64,000 nt of DNA from Liopterus haemorrhoidalis (GCA_963971575.1 OZ020616.1:8107934-8171933); one strand, 5' to 3'; positions 11,763 to 22,286 are shown, counted from the first letter of the stretch. Notes: a model not told the origin generated them from the sequence alone. Translations and numbers: made by a program.

Positions 11763-12528
11763 TAGCCATAGATGGACGATTTTTATCCAGTGCATTGTAG
11801 ATATAGTTTGTCAGGCTAATAATTGCATCATTCGTGGATTTTTTCGGGCGAAACCCAAATTGATTTTCCGATAATACATTATTTTATTTTATAAACAGAA
11901 ATTAATGGATATCGTTTCATAATAATCTAGAACTTGCAGAAAAGAAGTTTGATGATGAAAAAAATTAAAAAAAAAAAAAATAGCCGTCAGTTTCATTTAC
12001 ATAGAAAGATATAGATATAGTTAGTCATAAAAAATATTGTATAAATTAAGGTTAATGTTGGCTATATTACTGCGAATTCTAGTATCCATATTTCGCCTTG
12101 CTTTATCAGATTCTAATTTGCAATAATAATTAGTGTTGGTAATTTATAATTGTGATTTTTAATGATCCGTAGCGTTGTCCAGCGTGTACTGGTGTACTAT
12201 GACAAATGACGCCACTCCGAATGTGTGTCTAGAGCTCACTGCTAGTGTTTTGATGTATGTGCTTTTTAACGATTAATTTTTTAAATTATGTTCATTTGCA
12301 TAGAACACAATTTTAAACAGGAAAATAAATTTTATTGCTGTAATATTTATGGGTAGTTCCGTTAGTATTTTTTATATTAGAAATCGATATATGAGATGGA
12401 ATGTAGAATATTGTAACTGGGCGTTGATAGTTAGAATTAGGTAGATTAGATTTGTGATTCCCAACTAAGAATCTGCTTTCGTAAGAATCAACCGTTGTGA
12501 TAATCCATCTCACCATCGTTCGTCGTTT

Positions 12529-12935
12529 GATTTACCTTGGACATGAGTTCTTTTTAGGGTTTTGTAGGTATGACAAAAAAACCCTTATACCGTCATTTTG
12601 TCGTCTGTCTGTCTGTCTGTCTGTTCGGTAAAAATTGTAACCAAACGGCTAAACCTAGATAGTTGATTTACCTTGGACATGAGTTCTTTTTAGGGTTTTG
12701 TAGGTATGACAAAAAAAACCTTATACTGTCATTTTGTCGTCTGTCTGTCTGTCTGTCTGTCTGTACAGTAAAAATTGTAACCAAACGGCTAAACCTAGAT
12801 AGTTGATTTACTTTGGACATGAGTTCTTTTTAGGGTTTTGTAGGTATGACAAAAAGACCCTTAAACCATCATTTTGTCGTCTGTCTGTCTGTCTGTTCGG
12901 TAAAACTTGTAACCAAACGGCTAAACCTAGATAGT
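12529..12935 (+). repeat. Three tandem copies of the element end plus flank (136-140 bp period)
   Basis: Units begin GATTTACYTTGGACATGAG at 12,529, 12,665 and 12,805. Each holds about 25 bp that are absent from the other family copies (putative flank), then the family terminus TAGGGTTTTGTAGG, the (GTCT)n tract and the block ending CTAGATAGTT. The microsatellite length differs among units. Only the third unit continues into the body of the element. Confidence 0.9.
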
Positions 12936-13371
12936 TGAAATTTGGCACGCTTATACAACTCTTTGGCCCGCACATAGGAAAAATACTAAAAGATCTAAAA
13001 AACATATGCCCCTAAAAATATAAACAAATATATGCTCATCGAAAAAATTTTTTTTTTTAAATTCTGAGTAGGGTATCAAATGAAATCCCTTAGTACGTGG
13101 ATTAACGATCAAAATTTTATTTTTGCAAAATATTTTATTTTGATGTGATTTTTGCCAAAATTGTGCAAAACAAATTTTGTCCCACGCCCTGTAGCCCAGA
13201 TGGTTTAAACTAGAAATCTGAAAAGATTCTAAGTAATGTACATTGGTGTGAACCAGAATAGTACAACAGGAGATTTTTGATCAGATAGTGTTTTCAGAAA
13301 ATAACGCATTTTTTGTGTTTTTTTTGTTGACGATGTAAATATTTAACACGTTATGTAACACGCTAAACCAG

Positions 13372-13440
13372 TACGCTTTCATGGTGTAGTGGTTAGCCTT
13401 CTGGTTTTTTAAGTTGCAAACTAGTGTTCGCTTCCAGTCT
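13372..13440 (+). promoter_or_regulatory. tRNA-like (Pol III type 2) core in GTCT element
   Basis: TGGTGTAGTGGTTAGCC (13,382-13,398) matches an A box and GTGTTCGCTTCC (about 13,424-13,435) a B box, spaced as in a tRNA. A conventional anticodon arm is not clear. The same identity occurs at 62,070-62,135 (minus strand), while the copy at 21,183 has a different tRNA-like sequence in this slot. Confidence 0.55.
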
Positions 13441-13683
13441 GAAGACAATTTTTTTGTTTTTTTTTTGCATTTTTATTTTGTTTAAATTATTTTTTCAAAA
13501 TTCTAGTTATATTTTGGGAAATGTTGCATTTAATTTTTAAAAGCGTAAATTTAATAACCAGTGACAATTGTTGAAATTATAATTTAATTCTGTTTCAATG
13601 TGTACGAAATCAGAAGGCTTAGAATGACTTAAAACAACCAATGGAAGCCATAGGCGCAATTTTAAATATCGCAGACTGGTCTT

Positions 13684-13767
13684 CAGTGTTTCTTATTTCT
13701 CGACATTTTTCATTTCTCGAGAAATAAAAAAGTAGACTTATTTTCTAGACGTCTCGAGAAGAATAAT

Positions 13768-13822
<55 letters not shown>

Positions 13823-14397
13823 ATGTTGAAAATATTGTAGAGGGTAAAAACATTTTAAAATTATAGTCAACTTTAAAGTACTAAAGTATTCTTTAAATAA
13901 CATTAAAAAAATGGATAACGGAGTTTTAAAAATTATTGTGAAAACGGCACGTAACTGCATATTAATTGAAAGTACATATGTATAAAGAAATTTTCAAGAA
14001 ATTATAAAATTAATAATAATAGTAAAAATTTTTTTATTTAACTTGTAAGTAATCTTTTACATGACAGTTTTAAACTGAACAAAAAGTGAAATGTAATTCG
14101 TTATAATAAATAATACACTAAATTAAAATAAAATATTTTAACAATAAATGTTAATTTGCTCAATATTATAAATCGCTTCTTATCTGTTTCCACAGTTGCG
14201 TTGCGAGAGACGGAAGACAAATTTTATTAAAATTAAATTACAATCAGTGACTCACTAAATATTATATTTTGAAAATAAAAGCACAATGCGTTTAACGTGG
14301 TGTCGAGAAAATTTTACATTTCTCGAGAAATTTAAAATGAAACTTATTACTTTTTCTCCAGAAATTCTCGGGAAAGAATTCTCGAGAAGTAACACTA
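13684..14397. mobile_element. Non-autonomous hAT, 714 bp, 8-bp target duplication
   Basis: The 8-mer CTGGTCTT flanks both sides (13,676-13,683 and 14,398-14,405). Termini are CAGTGTTTCTTATTTCTCG and, on the other strand, TAGTGTTACTTCTCGAG; the subterminal regions are rich in CTCGAGAA motifs. An 8-bp duplication with CAGTG/TAGTG ends is the hAT signature. No transposase frame remains. It contains a (TA)n tract at 13,768-13,819. Confidence 0.8.
13768..13819. repeat. (TA)n microsatellite
   Basis: Uninterrupted TA dinucleotide run of about 50 bp inside the hAT derivative. Confidence 0.95.
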
Positions 14398-14405
14398 CTG
14401 GTCTT

Positions 14406-15110
14406 ATACTTAAAAAAATCAATAATAATATTTTTATTATTGCAATTCTTCCATCTACAAAACATTTAATCTTTGTCTTTAACAAGCAAATAAAATGTAC
14501 AAATCAATATTTTTGAAATGTTTTCTTTAGCTTATTTGTTGTGGCAGAGCGTTTAAAATATTTTTATTAACATTCTCACAATCTAAATTTGTTAATTGAT
14601 TAGTAGTCTATAACAGTTAGTCATTCAATTTCTTATTAAAAATACCAATGTTCCGTCTAGGTTGGTTGAACGGCTGTTACCGAGTTCGATCAGTCTGTGA
14701 TTTATAACTAGTAACGCAATCAGTATGATTTAGGTGGCTGTGTTTCAATTAACTTTTGAACTGATTCAAATCACATAATTAATGCTACAAATGATCTATT
14801 AGGCCAGGAAAACACTCCTCATCTACGTTGAAAAATTGTTTACATACATTTTTGGCAGACGGGTTTGTTTGTGAACCGTATAAAAATTGGGTTAACTAAA
14901 AGATATCTACTTCCTAATAACCGACGTTCATTAGGTGTTTTATCTAAACGTTTGTTTGTCAAATAATTTTAGAAAATGTTGGACACAATTATCTTGGAGA
15001 TATGGCAAATTTAATTATAAATGATAAAACCTTTAAAAAAGTTTCAAACTGAACTAAAAATAAGATGAATATTGCTCTATTTAATCTAGAGTAAAGAAAA
15101 ACAAATTTAA
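14406..15110. other. Intergenic DNA, no gene seen
   Basis: No motif-bearing frame. At about 15,118-15,200 a TTTATTTATTTATT run followed by AAGAAGGTTAACCAACAG resembles the 3' end of an R1/I-type LINE in minus orientation, as at 49,703 and 59,688, but no coding part follows. Confidence 0.45.
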
Positions 15111-15259
15111 CAGAAGATTTATTTATTTATTTATTCAAGAAGGTTAACCAACAGAAACGTCCTAATAGACTTTCCCAATTACAGGTCAACACAAGTAAAG
15201 TAGATAATACACAGTACAAAAAATAAATGTGTTACATTAAATGTCTTACAGAAGAAAAA

Positions 15260-15290
<31 letters not shown>

Positions 15291-15291
<1 letters not shown>

Positions 15292-15325
15292 TCTCTTTAT
15301 ACGATTTTCGTCAAGAACTACATTC

Positions 15326-15385
<60 letters not shown>

Positions 15386-15420
15386 GAATGTAGTTCTTGA
15401 CGAAAATCGTATAAAGAGAA
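15291..15420. repeat. Perfect 40-bp palindrome arms around (TA)n
   Basis: Arm 15,291-15,330 (starting TTCTCTTTATACGATTTTCG) is the exact reverse complement of the arm ending at 15,420; about 50 bp of TA repeat lie between. A second TA tract precedes the left arm (about 15,262-15,290). The right arm abuts the Penelope terminal repeat and may be the natural end of that element. Confidence 0.9.
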
Positions 15421-16074
15421 ATAAAAATTCTTATTTAGTCGTCAAAATTTATTAATTAAAATATACTAAGAGACGTTTCGACTGTGAAATCCAGTCATCT
15501 TCAGTCTATAAATAAAATACAAGGTTTTACAATTTTTATAAAAACAGTCATAAACATAAAATGAAACATTAAATGTGAAAATATATAAAAAATCAAGTTA
15601 AAAAATATAAAAAAGAACATACTAAGTAAACAAAGAAGAATTTGAAACAATAATTATAAACAATAAATAGATAACAACTTGAAATTATAAAAAAAATTAA
15701 AAAATTTAAAAAATGGCGCCTGGCACCATTTTGTAAGTCAAAAATTAAAAATATGAATACTATTAAAACAAGATCTTAGAATCATAGAAAAACCATATAC
15801 CTACATACAAAAATATGACGTAAAAGGAAGTGTTCTTAACTGGAAAAACTTACCTAAAGTAAATTGAACTATAAAATAAAAAACTTCAACATTGCCAAAA
15901 CTAGACCACTGGAAATACGTGGTGGTGCGACATGTTGTATCGGACAGACAATCCGTTACTAACACGACACCTAGACAGCCATACGTCATATGCTGATAAG
16001 CCAAAGACAAAAAGTAACAAGAAAATGACAATCAGCTGATGACTAGGAAATAAGTTTAAAATATGATTTATCTA

Positions 16075-16470
16075 ACCCGACCGTGTCTGTTTTCTTGTTA
16101 ACACATTTATCTTTGGCGGCATCTCTGAGATCATTCTTTTTTGCACGTGACTTTCTTTGTCTAAAATTTTTACATTCTCATAATTAAAAATGTGACCTGT
16201 GCTGTTAGTATGTACTGCTAAAGCTGTGGAATTAGGTTTAAGTCTAACGTCATTTTTATGCTGGTATAGGCGTTTTTTCAAAATTTGTTGTGTCGTTCCT
16301 ATGTAGCTTTTATCACATACATTACACGGTATTTCGTAAACAACATTGGGCGTTTCAAGTATGGGAATGTTGGTTTTAAGTTTAGAAAAATTACGATTGT
16401 TATTATTATCGGAGCTGAAGGCTAACTTAATATCAAATGTTTTAAAAAATGAGCTTTTAAAAGCTTTTTA
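16075..16470 (-). pseudogene. Penelope GIY-YIG endonuclease domain, truncated
   Basis: Read from about 16,470: AFKSSFFKTFDIKLAFSS, then NVVYEIPCNVCDKSYIGTT (GIY-YIG core with the CxxC-type Cys pair), LKKRLYQHKNDV, TALAVHTNSTGHIFNYENV and KILDKE. This is the endonuclease end of a Penelope-like polyprotein; the frame is open for about 130 codons. The reverse transcriptase that should precede it is missing and the fragment abuts the terminal repeat at 16,485. It would nick target DNA in an intact element; here it is a remnant. Confidence 0.85.
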
Positions 16471-16498
16471 AGCTTGTAAAACCTTGTATTTTATTTAT

Positions 16499-16536
16499 AG
16501 ACTGAAGATGACTGGATTTCACAGTCGAAACGTCTC
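16499..16536 (+). other. Hammerhead-ribozyme-like motif in Penelope terminal repeat
   Basis: GATGA, then a short stem (CTG...CAG, or GACTG...CAGTC if extended), then CGAAAC and GTC, recalls the hammerhead core CUGAUGA-stem II-GAAA. The first two core residues deviate (AAGATGA), so cleavage activity is doubtful. An inverted copy is at 15,469-15,506. Hammerheads in Penelope terminal repeats are established; the activity of this one is not. Confidence 0.35.
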
Positions 16537-16609
16537 TTAGTATATTTTAATTAATAAATTTTGACGAGTAAATAAGAATTTTTATTTCTCTCTATATATA
16601 TGTACATAT

Positions 16610-18110
16610 AAGTTAAATATAATCAGTTGCCTAGACAGTGTTTTTTAAAATATTGTAGTGAACAGGAAAAAATGTCCAGATCAGTGTTGACTCTGTTAAA
16701 AGAAGAAGATATTCTAGCAATTGGAGAATTTATTCCCAGATTACTGTTGTAGCGGTAATTGTGTAAAAGCATACGATTTCTCAAAACATATGAGTTACAA
16801 TTAAATCCAAAGTAAGGAATTAAGTTGATAGAATCTATTTCATTATTTAATATTCTATATAAGAAAGCTAGATCATGGACGGTTCTTCTATCACGCAGAC
16901 TTTGCATCTTGTAGAATTCTAAATTTTCTTCGTATTAGCGAAAATGCAGGTGTCTATTAAACTTATAGTTTAATTAGTCGATAAATTTCTCTTGAACTTT
17001 TTCTATTCTGTCAATATATGTATTATATCGAGGATTCCAAGTCGGACTAGCATATTAGAGTGTGCTTCTAACTAAACTGTTAAACAGATAGATAAGCGCT
17101 CGATGATTGGAAAACTCGCTCGTGACTCTGAAGATAAATCCTAAGTTTCGGAATGATTTTTTGACAATAAGGTCGATGTGTTGATCAAAAATTAATTTAG
17201 AGTCCAAGATGATTCCAAGGTCCTTAATTTCTGATACTGGTTGCAGTGGCAAATTATTTAAATTGTAATTGTATTTTATAACATTCAAGTTTTTTGTGAA
17301 TGGTATAACCTTGCACTTTGTTGGATTTAGTGTTAGTTTATTAATAGTACAGAAATCAACAAGTCTGTTCAAGTCATCCTGAAGTTCTACACAATGTACG
17401 TTCTTAGCGATGCATTTAAATAACTTTAAGTCGTCAGCATACATTAGATGTTTAGAATATTTGAAGCATGTGCCGATGTCACTAATAAAAATGGAAAATA
17501 ACAGTGGCCCCAAGTGGGAACCCTGTGGAACGCCTGATGTGACATGAACTGTAGGAGACTTAAAATTATTTACCGCAACAAATTGAGTACGTTTGAAAAT
17601 GTATGATTCAATCCACCGCAACAGATCACCACTTATTCCAAACTTCTCTAGTTTACATAATAATGTAGGATGATGTACTTTATCGAATGCTTTAGAGAAA
17701 TCGGTGTATACTGCAGTGACCTGTTGCCGAAGATCAACACACTCACTTAAATATTGAACAAAAGGCACCATATTAGTCAAAACAGATCTACCTTTGTAAA
17801 AACCATGCTGTTCACAGGGAATAAATTGTTTTATCATAAAAAATAATTTTTCAACAACACAGGCTTCTAAGATTTTTGCAAATATTGGCAACAAAGAAAT
17901 CGGTCTGTAGTTTTCAACATTAGATTTAGAACCATTTTTAAATACGGGAGTTATCTGAGCAACTTTCCATACGTTAGGAAAAACACCTTTTTTGAACGAC
18001 AAGTTAAATATAATAAATAGATTGGTAAAACTTATATATGCACAAATGTACCTTTGCAATGGACAAAGTATGCAAGCAGTGCTCAAAAAAGATGTTTGAG
18101 TTTAGAACTT
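16610..18110 (-). pseudogene. Jockey/CR1-like LINE, reverse transcriptase and C-terminus, 5' truncated
   Basis: A single minus-strand frame of 343 codons (18,086-17,055) carries PVFKNGSKSNVENYRPISLLP, GFYKGRSVLTNM, YTDFSKAFDKVHH (motif A), SGVPQGSHLGPLLFSIFI (motif B), YADDLKLF (motif C, catalytic), NKLTLNPTKC and IKDLGIILDSKL. After a frameshift, YNTYIDRIEKVQEKFI and then SLRDRRTVHDLAFLYRILN to NTDLDIFSCSLQYFKKHC (16,907-16,623) complete the C-terminus. No RNase H is present. The endonuclease and ORF1 are missing. The RT looks well preserved but the frame breaks near 17,050. Related pieces are at 27,820-27,918 and 38,632-40,480. Confidence 0.9.
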
Positions 18111-18204
18111 AATGTAAAAAAAAAAAAACATCGCCAAAAATACGAGAGGTACGTTAGAATTATTGAGAATAAGACATATGGTTCATATTTTTTTGTACGA
18201 TTTT

Positions 18205-18345
18205 AGTTTAAATATGTTCAGAGTAGTTCTCTTCAACGATAATCCACTTGGCCAGTCGCTCTTTCCACTTCTTAAAGGTTCCCAACTAATCTTCATTCGG
18301 AATACCTTCAAAATAATGACACTGGTCAACAATGAATTTGCATCA
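18205..18345 (-). pseudogene. Possible mariner-type transposase C-terminal tail
   Basis: Minus-strand translation gives CHYFEGIPNED, a stop, then LGTFKKWKERLAKWIIVEENYSEHI before a second stop. The W-x(2)-RL-x-K-x(4)-E-x-Y layout resembles the last helix of many Tc1/mariner transposases. Catalytic motifs are not present next to it. It may be the lost end of the mariner at 18,821-19,622 or a separate piece. Confidence 0.4.
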
Positions 18346-18533
18346 GCTTTATTTTAGGTGTACTATATGTAGTTTTTCACGCTGATTCCAAATATGGGCT
18401 TAGTTTTTCTTCAGCACGTCTGGATCTTGAGATGTGGGTGTGTCATTTTAGCTATAAGATATACTTTCAGCGCAAATTGTATTGATGTTTTCTTCTTTTT
18501 CAAAATCATTTAATTGACTCAAATTACCTTATA

Positions 18534-18820
18534 TGAAGCCTAGAAATTGCAAAAATTCACCTGCCGCCTTTTGTTACGTTTGTGGGCAATTTACGTCATC
18601 AGCGCAGCGAAAAAAAATCACACCATAAATTTCGAAAATCTACAAATTGTATTTTGGTTACTCAATAGGAGATCAAAACGTGGGCGCCACATGTGATTTG
18701 TAATGGATGTTGCAGTTTATAACGAGATAGGACCAACAAACGGAAGCCTTCTTTTCGATTTGCTATACCTATGATCTGGAGAGACCCAAAAGATCAATAC
18801 ACTGACTGCTACTTTTGCGC
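18534..18820 (+). pseudogene. Cys-rich protein relic of an abundant uncharacterised insect repeat family
   Basis: Plus strand: MKPRNCKNSPAAFCYVCGQF, then ITP-stop, ISKIYKLYFGYSIGDQN, and after a +1 frameshift TWAPHVICNGCCSL-stop, [21 protein letters not shown]. The [21 protein letters not shown] and DCYFC blocks are a conserved Cys-rich pattern that I recognise from many unnamed insect proteins associated with repeats. Two stops and one frameshift make it dead. It ends exactly where the mariner sequence begins (18,821), so one was inserted or rearranged against the other. Function unknown; probably metal binding. Confidence 0.65.
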
Positions 18821-19622
18821 CAGGTTTTAACAATTCATAATAGACCACACCCTTATGGTCCCACCAAGTACAGAGCATTGTCTTTTTGCCAAAGCGATTC
18901 GGTCTTGCAGTTGATGTGGATGGTGAGCCTGGCTACACCCATGATTTTTTGCGTTTGGGATTTTCAAAATAAATCCATTTTTCATCGCCAGTAATGATAC
19001 GATGCAAAAAAGACTTTCTTTTGTATTGTGCAAGCAAAATTTCACAAGTGTTTTTGCGTTTTTCCATCTGCCTCTCATTCAATGCATGTGGAACCCATCT
19101 GCCGACTTTCTGGATCTTACCCATCTCTCGTAGGCGATTGGAAACAGCTTGATGACTAACGCCTAACTGCTCTGCTAGTTGTTTTTGTGATTGACTATCG
19201 TCTTCCTGTAGCAATGTTTCAAATTTTGTATCTTCATATTTTTTTGGAGGTTTTCCATGTTCTTTGTCTGTAAGATCAAAGTCACCACTTTTGAAACGTC
19301 GAAACCATCGTTCACACTTATCTTGCCATGGAGAATATTCACCATAAGCTTCTCGAAGCAGTCGGTATGATTCAGCAACAGTTTTTTTCAAATGAAAACA
19401 ATACAGTAGTACTGTCCGCGAATGCTCTTTATTTGGCACAAAATTTGACATTTTTAACACAGTAAAACAAAACTATATGATCACTTTTCAAATTATAACC
19501 CATATGCATTTGACACTTAATGATAACTTTACAAAACGCCATATGTGTTGAAACTTTGAACTATACACTAAGTTTGCGCGGCCAGTTTGAAAAAAATACG
19601 CATTTCATACTTGTAGACCAGG
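18821..19622 (-). pseudogene. Mariner (mauritiana/Mos1-like) transposase, N-terminal half with TIR
   Basis: The minus strand starts at the TIR (CCTGGTCTACAAGTATGAAA, ending at 19,622 with TA at 19,623-19,624), a 5' UTR of about 160 bp, then the ORF from 19,460 or 19,451. Blocks: RTVLLYCFHLKKT, RRFKSGDFDLTDKEHGKPPK (paired helix-turn-helix), QLAEQLGVSHQAVSNRLREMGKIQKVGRWVPH, and HRIITGDEKWIYF with the first catalytic Asp. A frameshift near 18,935 leads into [16 protein letters not shown], then the sequence stops at 18,821. The second and third catalytic Asp are absent. Confidence 0.9.
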
Positions 19623-19917
19623 TATAAAATTGCAAGTGTCTAATTTAACCAACCTAGCAGCTATTTTAAAGATAGCAATAGTGGTGAAATTAAAATAAAC
19701 ACCATGTATAACTCAATATTACAAAATTGGCATTTGTTGAGTTTGGAAAAAAAAGGTCTTCAGTTGTTGTGATAATTTCTATGCTCGTTTTAAAGAGAGA
19801 TATCTGGTTGTATTCAACGCGCATGAACATATTAATATTTACGTAAAATAATCGGATGGTTGGAGTATTTCTCGCGAAAGGAAAACAATTTTTTGCACAC
19901 CTACTGCCCGAAAAACA

Positions 19918-20150
19918 CAGTCCCTTTTAACTCCATAAATCACTGTGATCCTCTCTTATCTCTACCTCGCATATCCTTCATTCGACCTTGAACTGTTCGT
20001 TGTTCCAAATCCTGCTTCAACATGTCACGTTCCACATACACCCTCATTACTAGCAATTGTTTAAAAGTTGCTGTCCGATACCCAGGGTTTGTTTGCAATG
20101 TTCGCCGTTAGCGAGCTCTGCCGTCTCCCACTTCTGACACCACAGATACT
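19918..20150 (-). pseudogene. Gypsy-type LTR retrotransposon leader fragment (PBS and gag start)
   Basis: On the minus strand, TGGTGTCAGAAGTGGGAGAC (complement of about 20,129-20,146) matches the primer-binding site seen just after the 5' LTR of many insect Gypsy elements. About 110 bp further in, a frame of roughly 45 codons beginning GYRTATFKQLLVMRVYVERD and rich in charged residues could be the start of gag, ending at a stop near 19,945. The LTR itself would lie to the right (above 20,150) but its far end was not identified. Confidence 0.45.
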
Positions 20151-20540
20151 ACGTTACGCTACGTTACGTACGGACATTACGTTTACTGCCTAATGTGTAT
20201 GTTTATGATGAGATAACGGGATGAGTTGCTGTGTTTTTGACTCAACGAAAAATGATGTGATTTTTTATAATAACGATATGCTTCTGCAAATGTTAAAAAC
20301 AGACAGTAACTCAAATTAACCGGCATAAAAAAACTTTACTTGCCGCATTTTTTATTAGACATATGCCTCGAAACATTACTTAAATCCCCACATTTTAATC
20401 ATTTAAAACTCTTTTAAGGAAGTATCATACTAGAACGCTATCCAAGTTTTATTTTTGTAGGATTCATTTGGATTTAAGTCTTTAGGTCATTACTTAGCAT
20501 ACGGTATTGGAATATTACTTATAAGACTATACTTCATTTT

Positions 20541-20698
20541 TTTAGGGTTTTGTAGGTATGACCAAAAAACCCTTATACCGTCATTTTGTCGTCTGTCTGT
20601 CTGTCTGTCTGTCTGTCTGTTCGGTAAAAATTGTAGCCAAACGGCTAAACCTAGAGAGTTGAAATTTGGCATGCTTATACAACTCTTTGACCCGCACA
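20541..20698 (+). mobile_element. GTCT element, left-end fragment
   Basis: Family terminus TTAGGGTTTTGTAGGTATGA, (GTCT)n and the CCAAACGGCTAAACC and GCTTATACAACTCTTTG blocks are present, then the sequence stops at CGCACAT and joins a mariner terminus at 20,699. The junction looks like a deletion or insertion breakpoint. Confidence 0.8.
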
Positions 20699-20795
20699 TC
20701 GTCTGTTTAATTCAGCGAATAAGTCGTGACTAATTCGCATACTGCACTAATAATAAAAACGAAAAAACTTTCCGGTACACCTAATAGATATCAGA
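20699..20795 (-). mobile_element. Mariner terminus, same family as 53,815-54,825
   Basis: Sequence with TTCAGCGAATAAGTCGTGAC and ACTTTCCGGTACACCTAATA matches 54,748-54,828 at most positions. Only the end is present, with no transposase. Confidence 0.7.
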
Positions 20796-21182
20796 CAATA
20801 ATGTTTTGTAATTTTTTAAATATATTTATGAATTTCAAATAATTTGTATATTTATATTGTTTTGTGTAGAAATGTTCAAATAATACTTCAACATTTTTTT
20901 CGACTTGATTGTTTCTTGCTTAGAACCTTCATCGAAAAATATTATACTTGATGATATTGGTATGACATTTCGTACGCGCGTTCTTTACGATAATTCATTT
21001 TACTCCTAACACCTATATTGAGAACCACGGTAGATTCAAGATGGAGGCTAAAATAAATTACCAATTACAATAACTATAAGTTTTCACAATAGAACCAAAT
21101 AGCTATAAACATAATTGTAGAATGGAGTTTTAGCTACAATTTTCCGCATCGTACACAAATATGCGTTTATTTAAAATTACAG

Positions 21183-22078
21183 TTTTTAGGGTTTTGTAGG
21201 TATGACCAAAAAACCCTTATACCGTCATTTTGTCGTCTGTCTGTCTGTCTGTCTGTCTGTTCGGTTAAAATTGTAGCCAAACGGCTAAACCTAGAGAGTT
21301 GAAATTTGGCATGCTTATACAACTCTTTGACCCGCACATAGGAAAAATACTAAAACATCTAAAAAACATACCCCCCTAAAAATATAAACAAATATGTGCT
21401 CATCGAAAACAATTTTTTTTTTTTTAATTCTGAGTAGGGTATCAAATGAAAGCCCTTAGTACGTGGATTAACCATCAAATTTTTATTTTTGAAAAAATAA
21501 TTTTTTGATGCGATTTTTGCCAAAATTGTGCAAAAAAATTTTTGTCCCACACCCTCTAGCCCAGATGGTTTAAACTAAAAATCTAAAACAATTCTAAGTA
21601 ATGTATATTGGTGTGAACCGAAATAGTACAACAGGAATTTTTGATCAGATTATGTTTTCGGAAAATAACGCATTTTTTGTGGTTTTTGGTTCACAAAGTA
21701 CAAAAGTTATACCAATGTAAGACATTCACATGCAAGGTGTACGATGGCGTAACGGGTTAGAGCGCTGGTGTCGGAAGCTAAAATTCTCTGGAAAACGAAG
21801 AGTTTCGAGTACGAGTACGGAGTGAATTTTATTTTTTCTGTTTTTTTTTTGCATTTTTATTATGTTGAAATTATTTTGTCAAATTTCTAGTTATATTTTG
21901 ACAAATGTTGTATTTAATTTTTAAGAGCGTAAATTTAATAACCAGTCTTATTATATGATTAACAGACGATAAATTATTTTAAAAATATCGTTCATTTTGC
22001 CGTGATTACTACAAAGTAAAATTTGTCCTACACACTCAGCATACCGCCTTCACTTATTATATACCTGCGAAACCCTGA
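21183..22078 (+). mobile_element. GTCT-microsatellite TIR element, full-length copy
   Basis: Left end TAGGGTTTTGTAGGTATGAC (21,186), right end TATACCTGCGAAACCCTGAA (to about 22,079); these are inverted relative to each other over about 16 bp. Order inside: (GTCT)n at 21,234-21,261, conserved blocks to 21,720, a tRNA-like core at 21,738-21,826, a T-rich tract, the block AGCGTAAATTTAATAACCAGT, and the right end. Length about 895 bp. No protein. No target duplication could be assigned. Comparison with 61,801-63,216 shows the same architecture. Confidence 0.8.
21738..21826 (+). promoter_or_regulatory. tRNA-like core, different identity from other copies
   Basis: GATGGCGTAACGGGTTAGAGCG resembles an A box and GAGTTTCGAGTACGAG a B box about 50 bp downstream, with a longer middle arm. 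It occupies the slot that in the copies at 12,529 and 61,801 holds an unrelated tRNA-like sequence. Confidence 0.5.
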
Positions 22079-22286
22079 AATGTGTTAATATTCACACTTC
22101 ACATCAATTTTTAAAGAATGGAGTGTGCGCAAGATAGGAGCTATTTCGATCTTGTTTTTAATTGGGTAAGGACGTGGAAAAGTTTACACTGTATAAAAAT
22201 TGATTTCTGTCTCAACTTATTCTATTTATTTTAACCCAAATTTGTAAACATAGGCGTACAAACTAAGTTTACAGTGAATATATTAC

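Larger units (their letters stand above)
9085..11885 (-). pseudogene. LINE reverse transcriptase (Jockey-like), split by two younger elements
   Basis: Minus-strand RT blocks in order: LSENQFGFRPKKSTNDAI and NALDKNRPSMA (11,885-11,765), FLDLAKAFDTVDHKILL (11,353-11,300), then MESYLSNRKQ and SGVPQGTVLGPLLFIMYVNE (9,770-9,620), an ADDTVMYI remnant (about 9,560), and INKLSLNTDKSHFLTFS (9,460-9,410), HIKYLGVIIDK and YGLVQSILQYAILAWGG down to about 9,100. These are palm motifs A, B and C and the thumb of a non-LTR RT. Gaps are filled by the elements at 9,802-11,299 and 11,356-11,762. The catalytic ADD region is disrupted by an inverted repeat (9,565-9,608) and there are frameshifts, so it is inactive. 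Confidence 0.85.
12529..13670 (+). mobile_element. GTCT-microsatellite TIR element, copy 1 (right end lost)
   Basis: Starts with the family terminus TAGGGTTTTGTAGGTATGAC followed by AAACCCTTATACCGTCATTTT and (GTCT)n, then conserved blocks (CCAAACGGCTAAACC, TTGGCACGCTTATACAACTC) seen also at 20,541, 21,183, 26,040-26,747 and 62,160-62,670. A tRNA-like core lies at 13,372-13,440. The conserved segment CCATAGGCGCAATTTT near 13,650 matches the copy at 61,860, after which this copy is cut off. It encodes nothing convincing. The left end is present three times in tandem (separate entry). Confidence 0.75.
15421..16593 (-). mobile_element. Penelope-like element, truncated, with inverted terminal repeats
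   Basis: A segment of about 110 bp at 15,421-15,530 is repeated in inverted orientation at 16,485-16,593; it contains the block AGATGACTGGATTTCACAG and CGAAACGTCTC. Between them, on the minus strand, lies a GIY-YIG endonuclease coding remnant (16,075-16,470) and AT-rich 3' sequence. Terminal repeats in either orientation and a GIY-YIG domain are known traits of Penelope-like elements. The reverse transcriptase part is absent. A small hairpin (AAAATGGCGCC...) is at about 15,711-15,733. Confidence 0.8.

Noticed and set aside
12529..12935. CRISPR-like array (three regularly spaced repeats)
   Set aside because: The units are 136-140 bp direct repeats with microsatellites in a eukaryotic genome, without spacers or cas genes.
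13372..13440. Genuine tRNA gene
   Set aside because: A and B boxes are present but the acceptor stem and anticodon arm do not form convincingly, and the segment is repeated within a transposon family.
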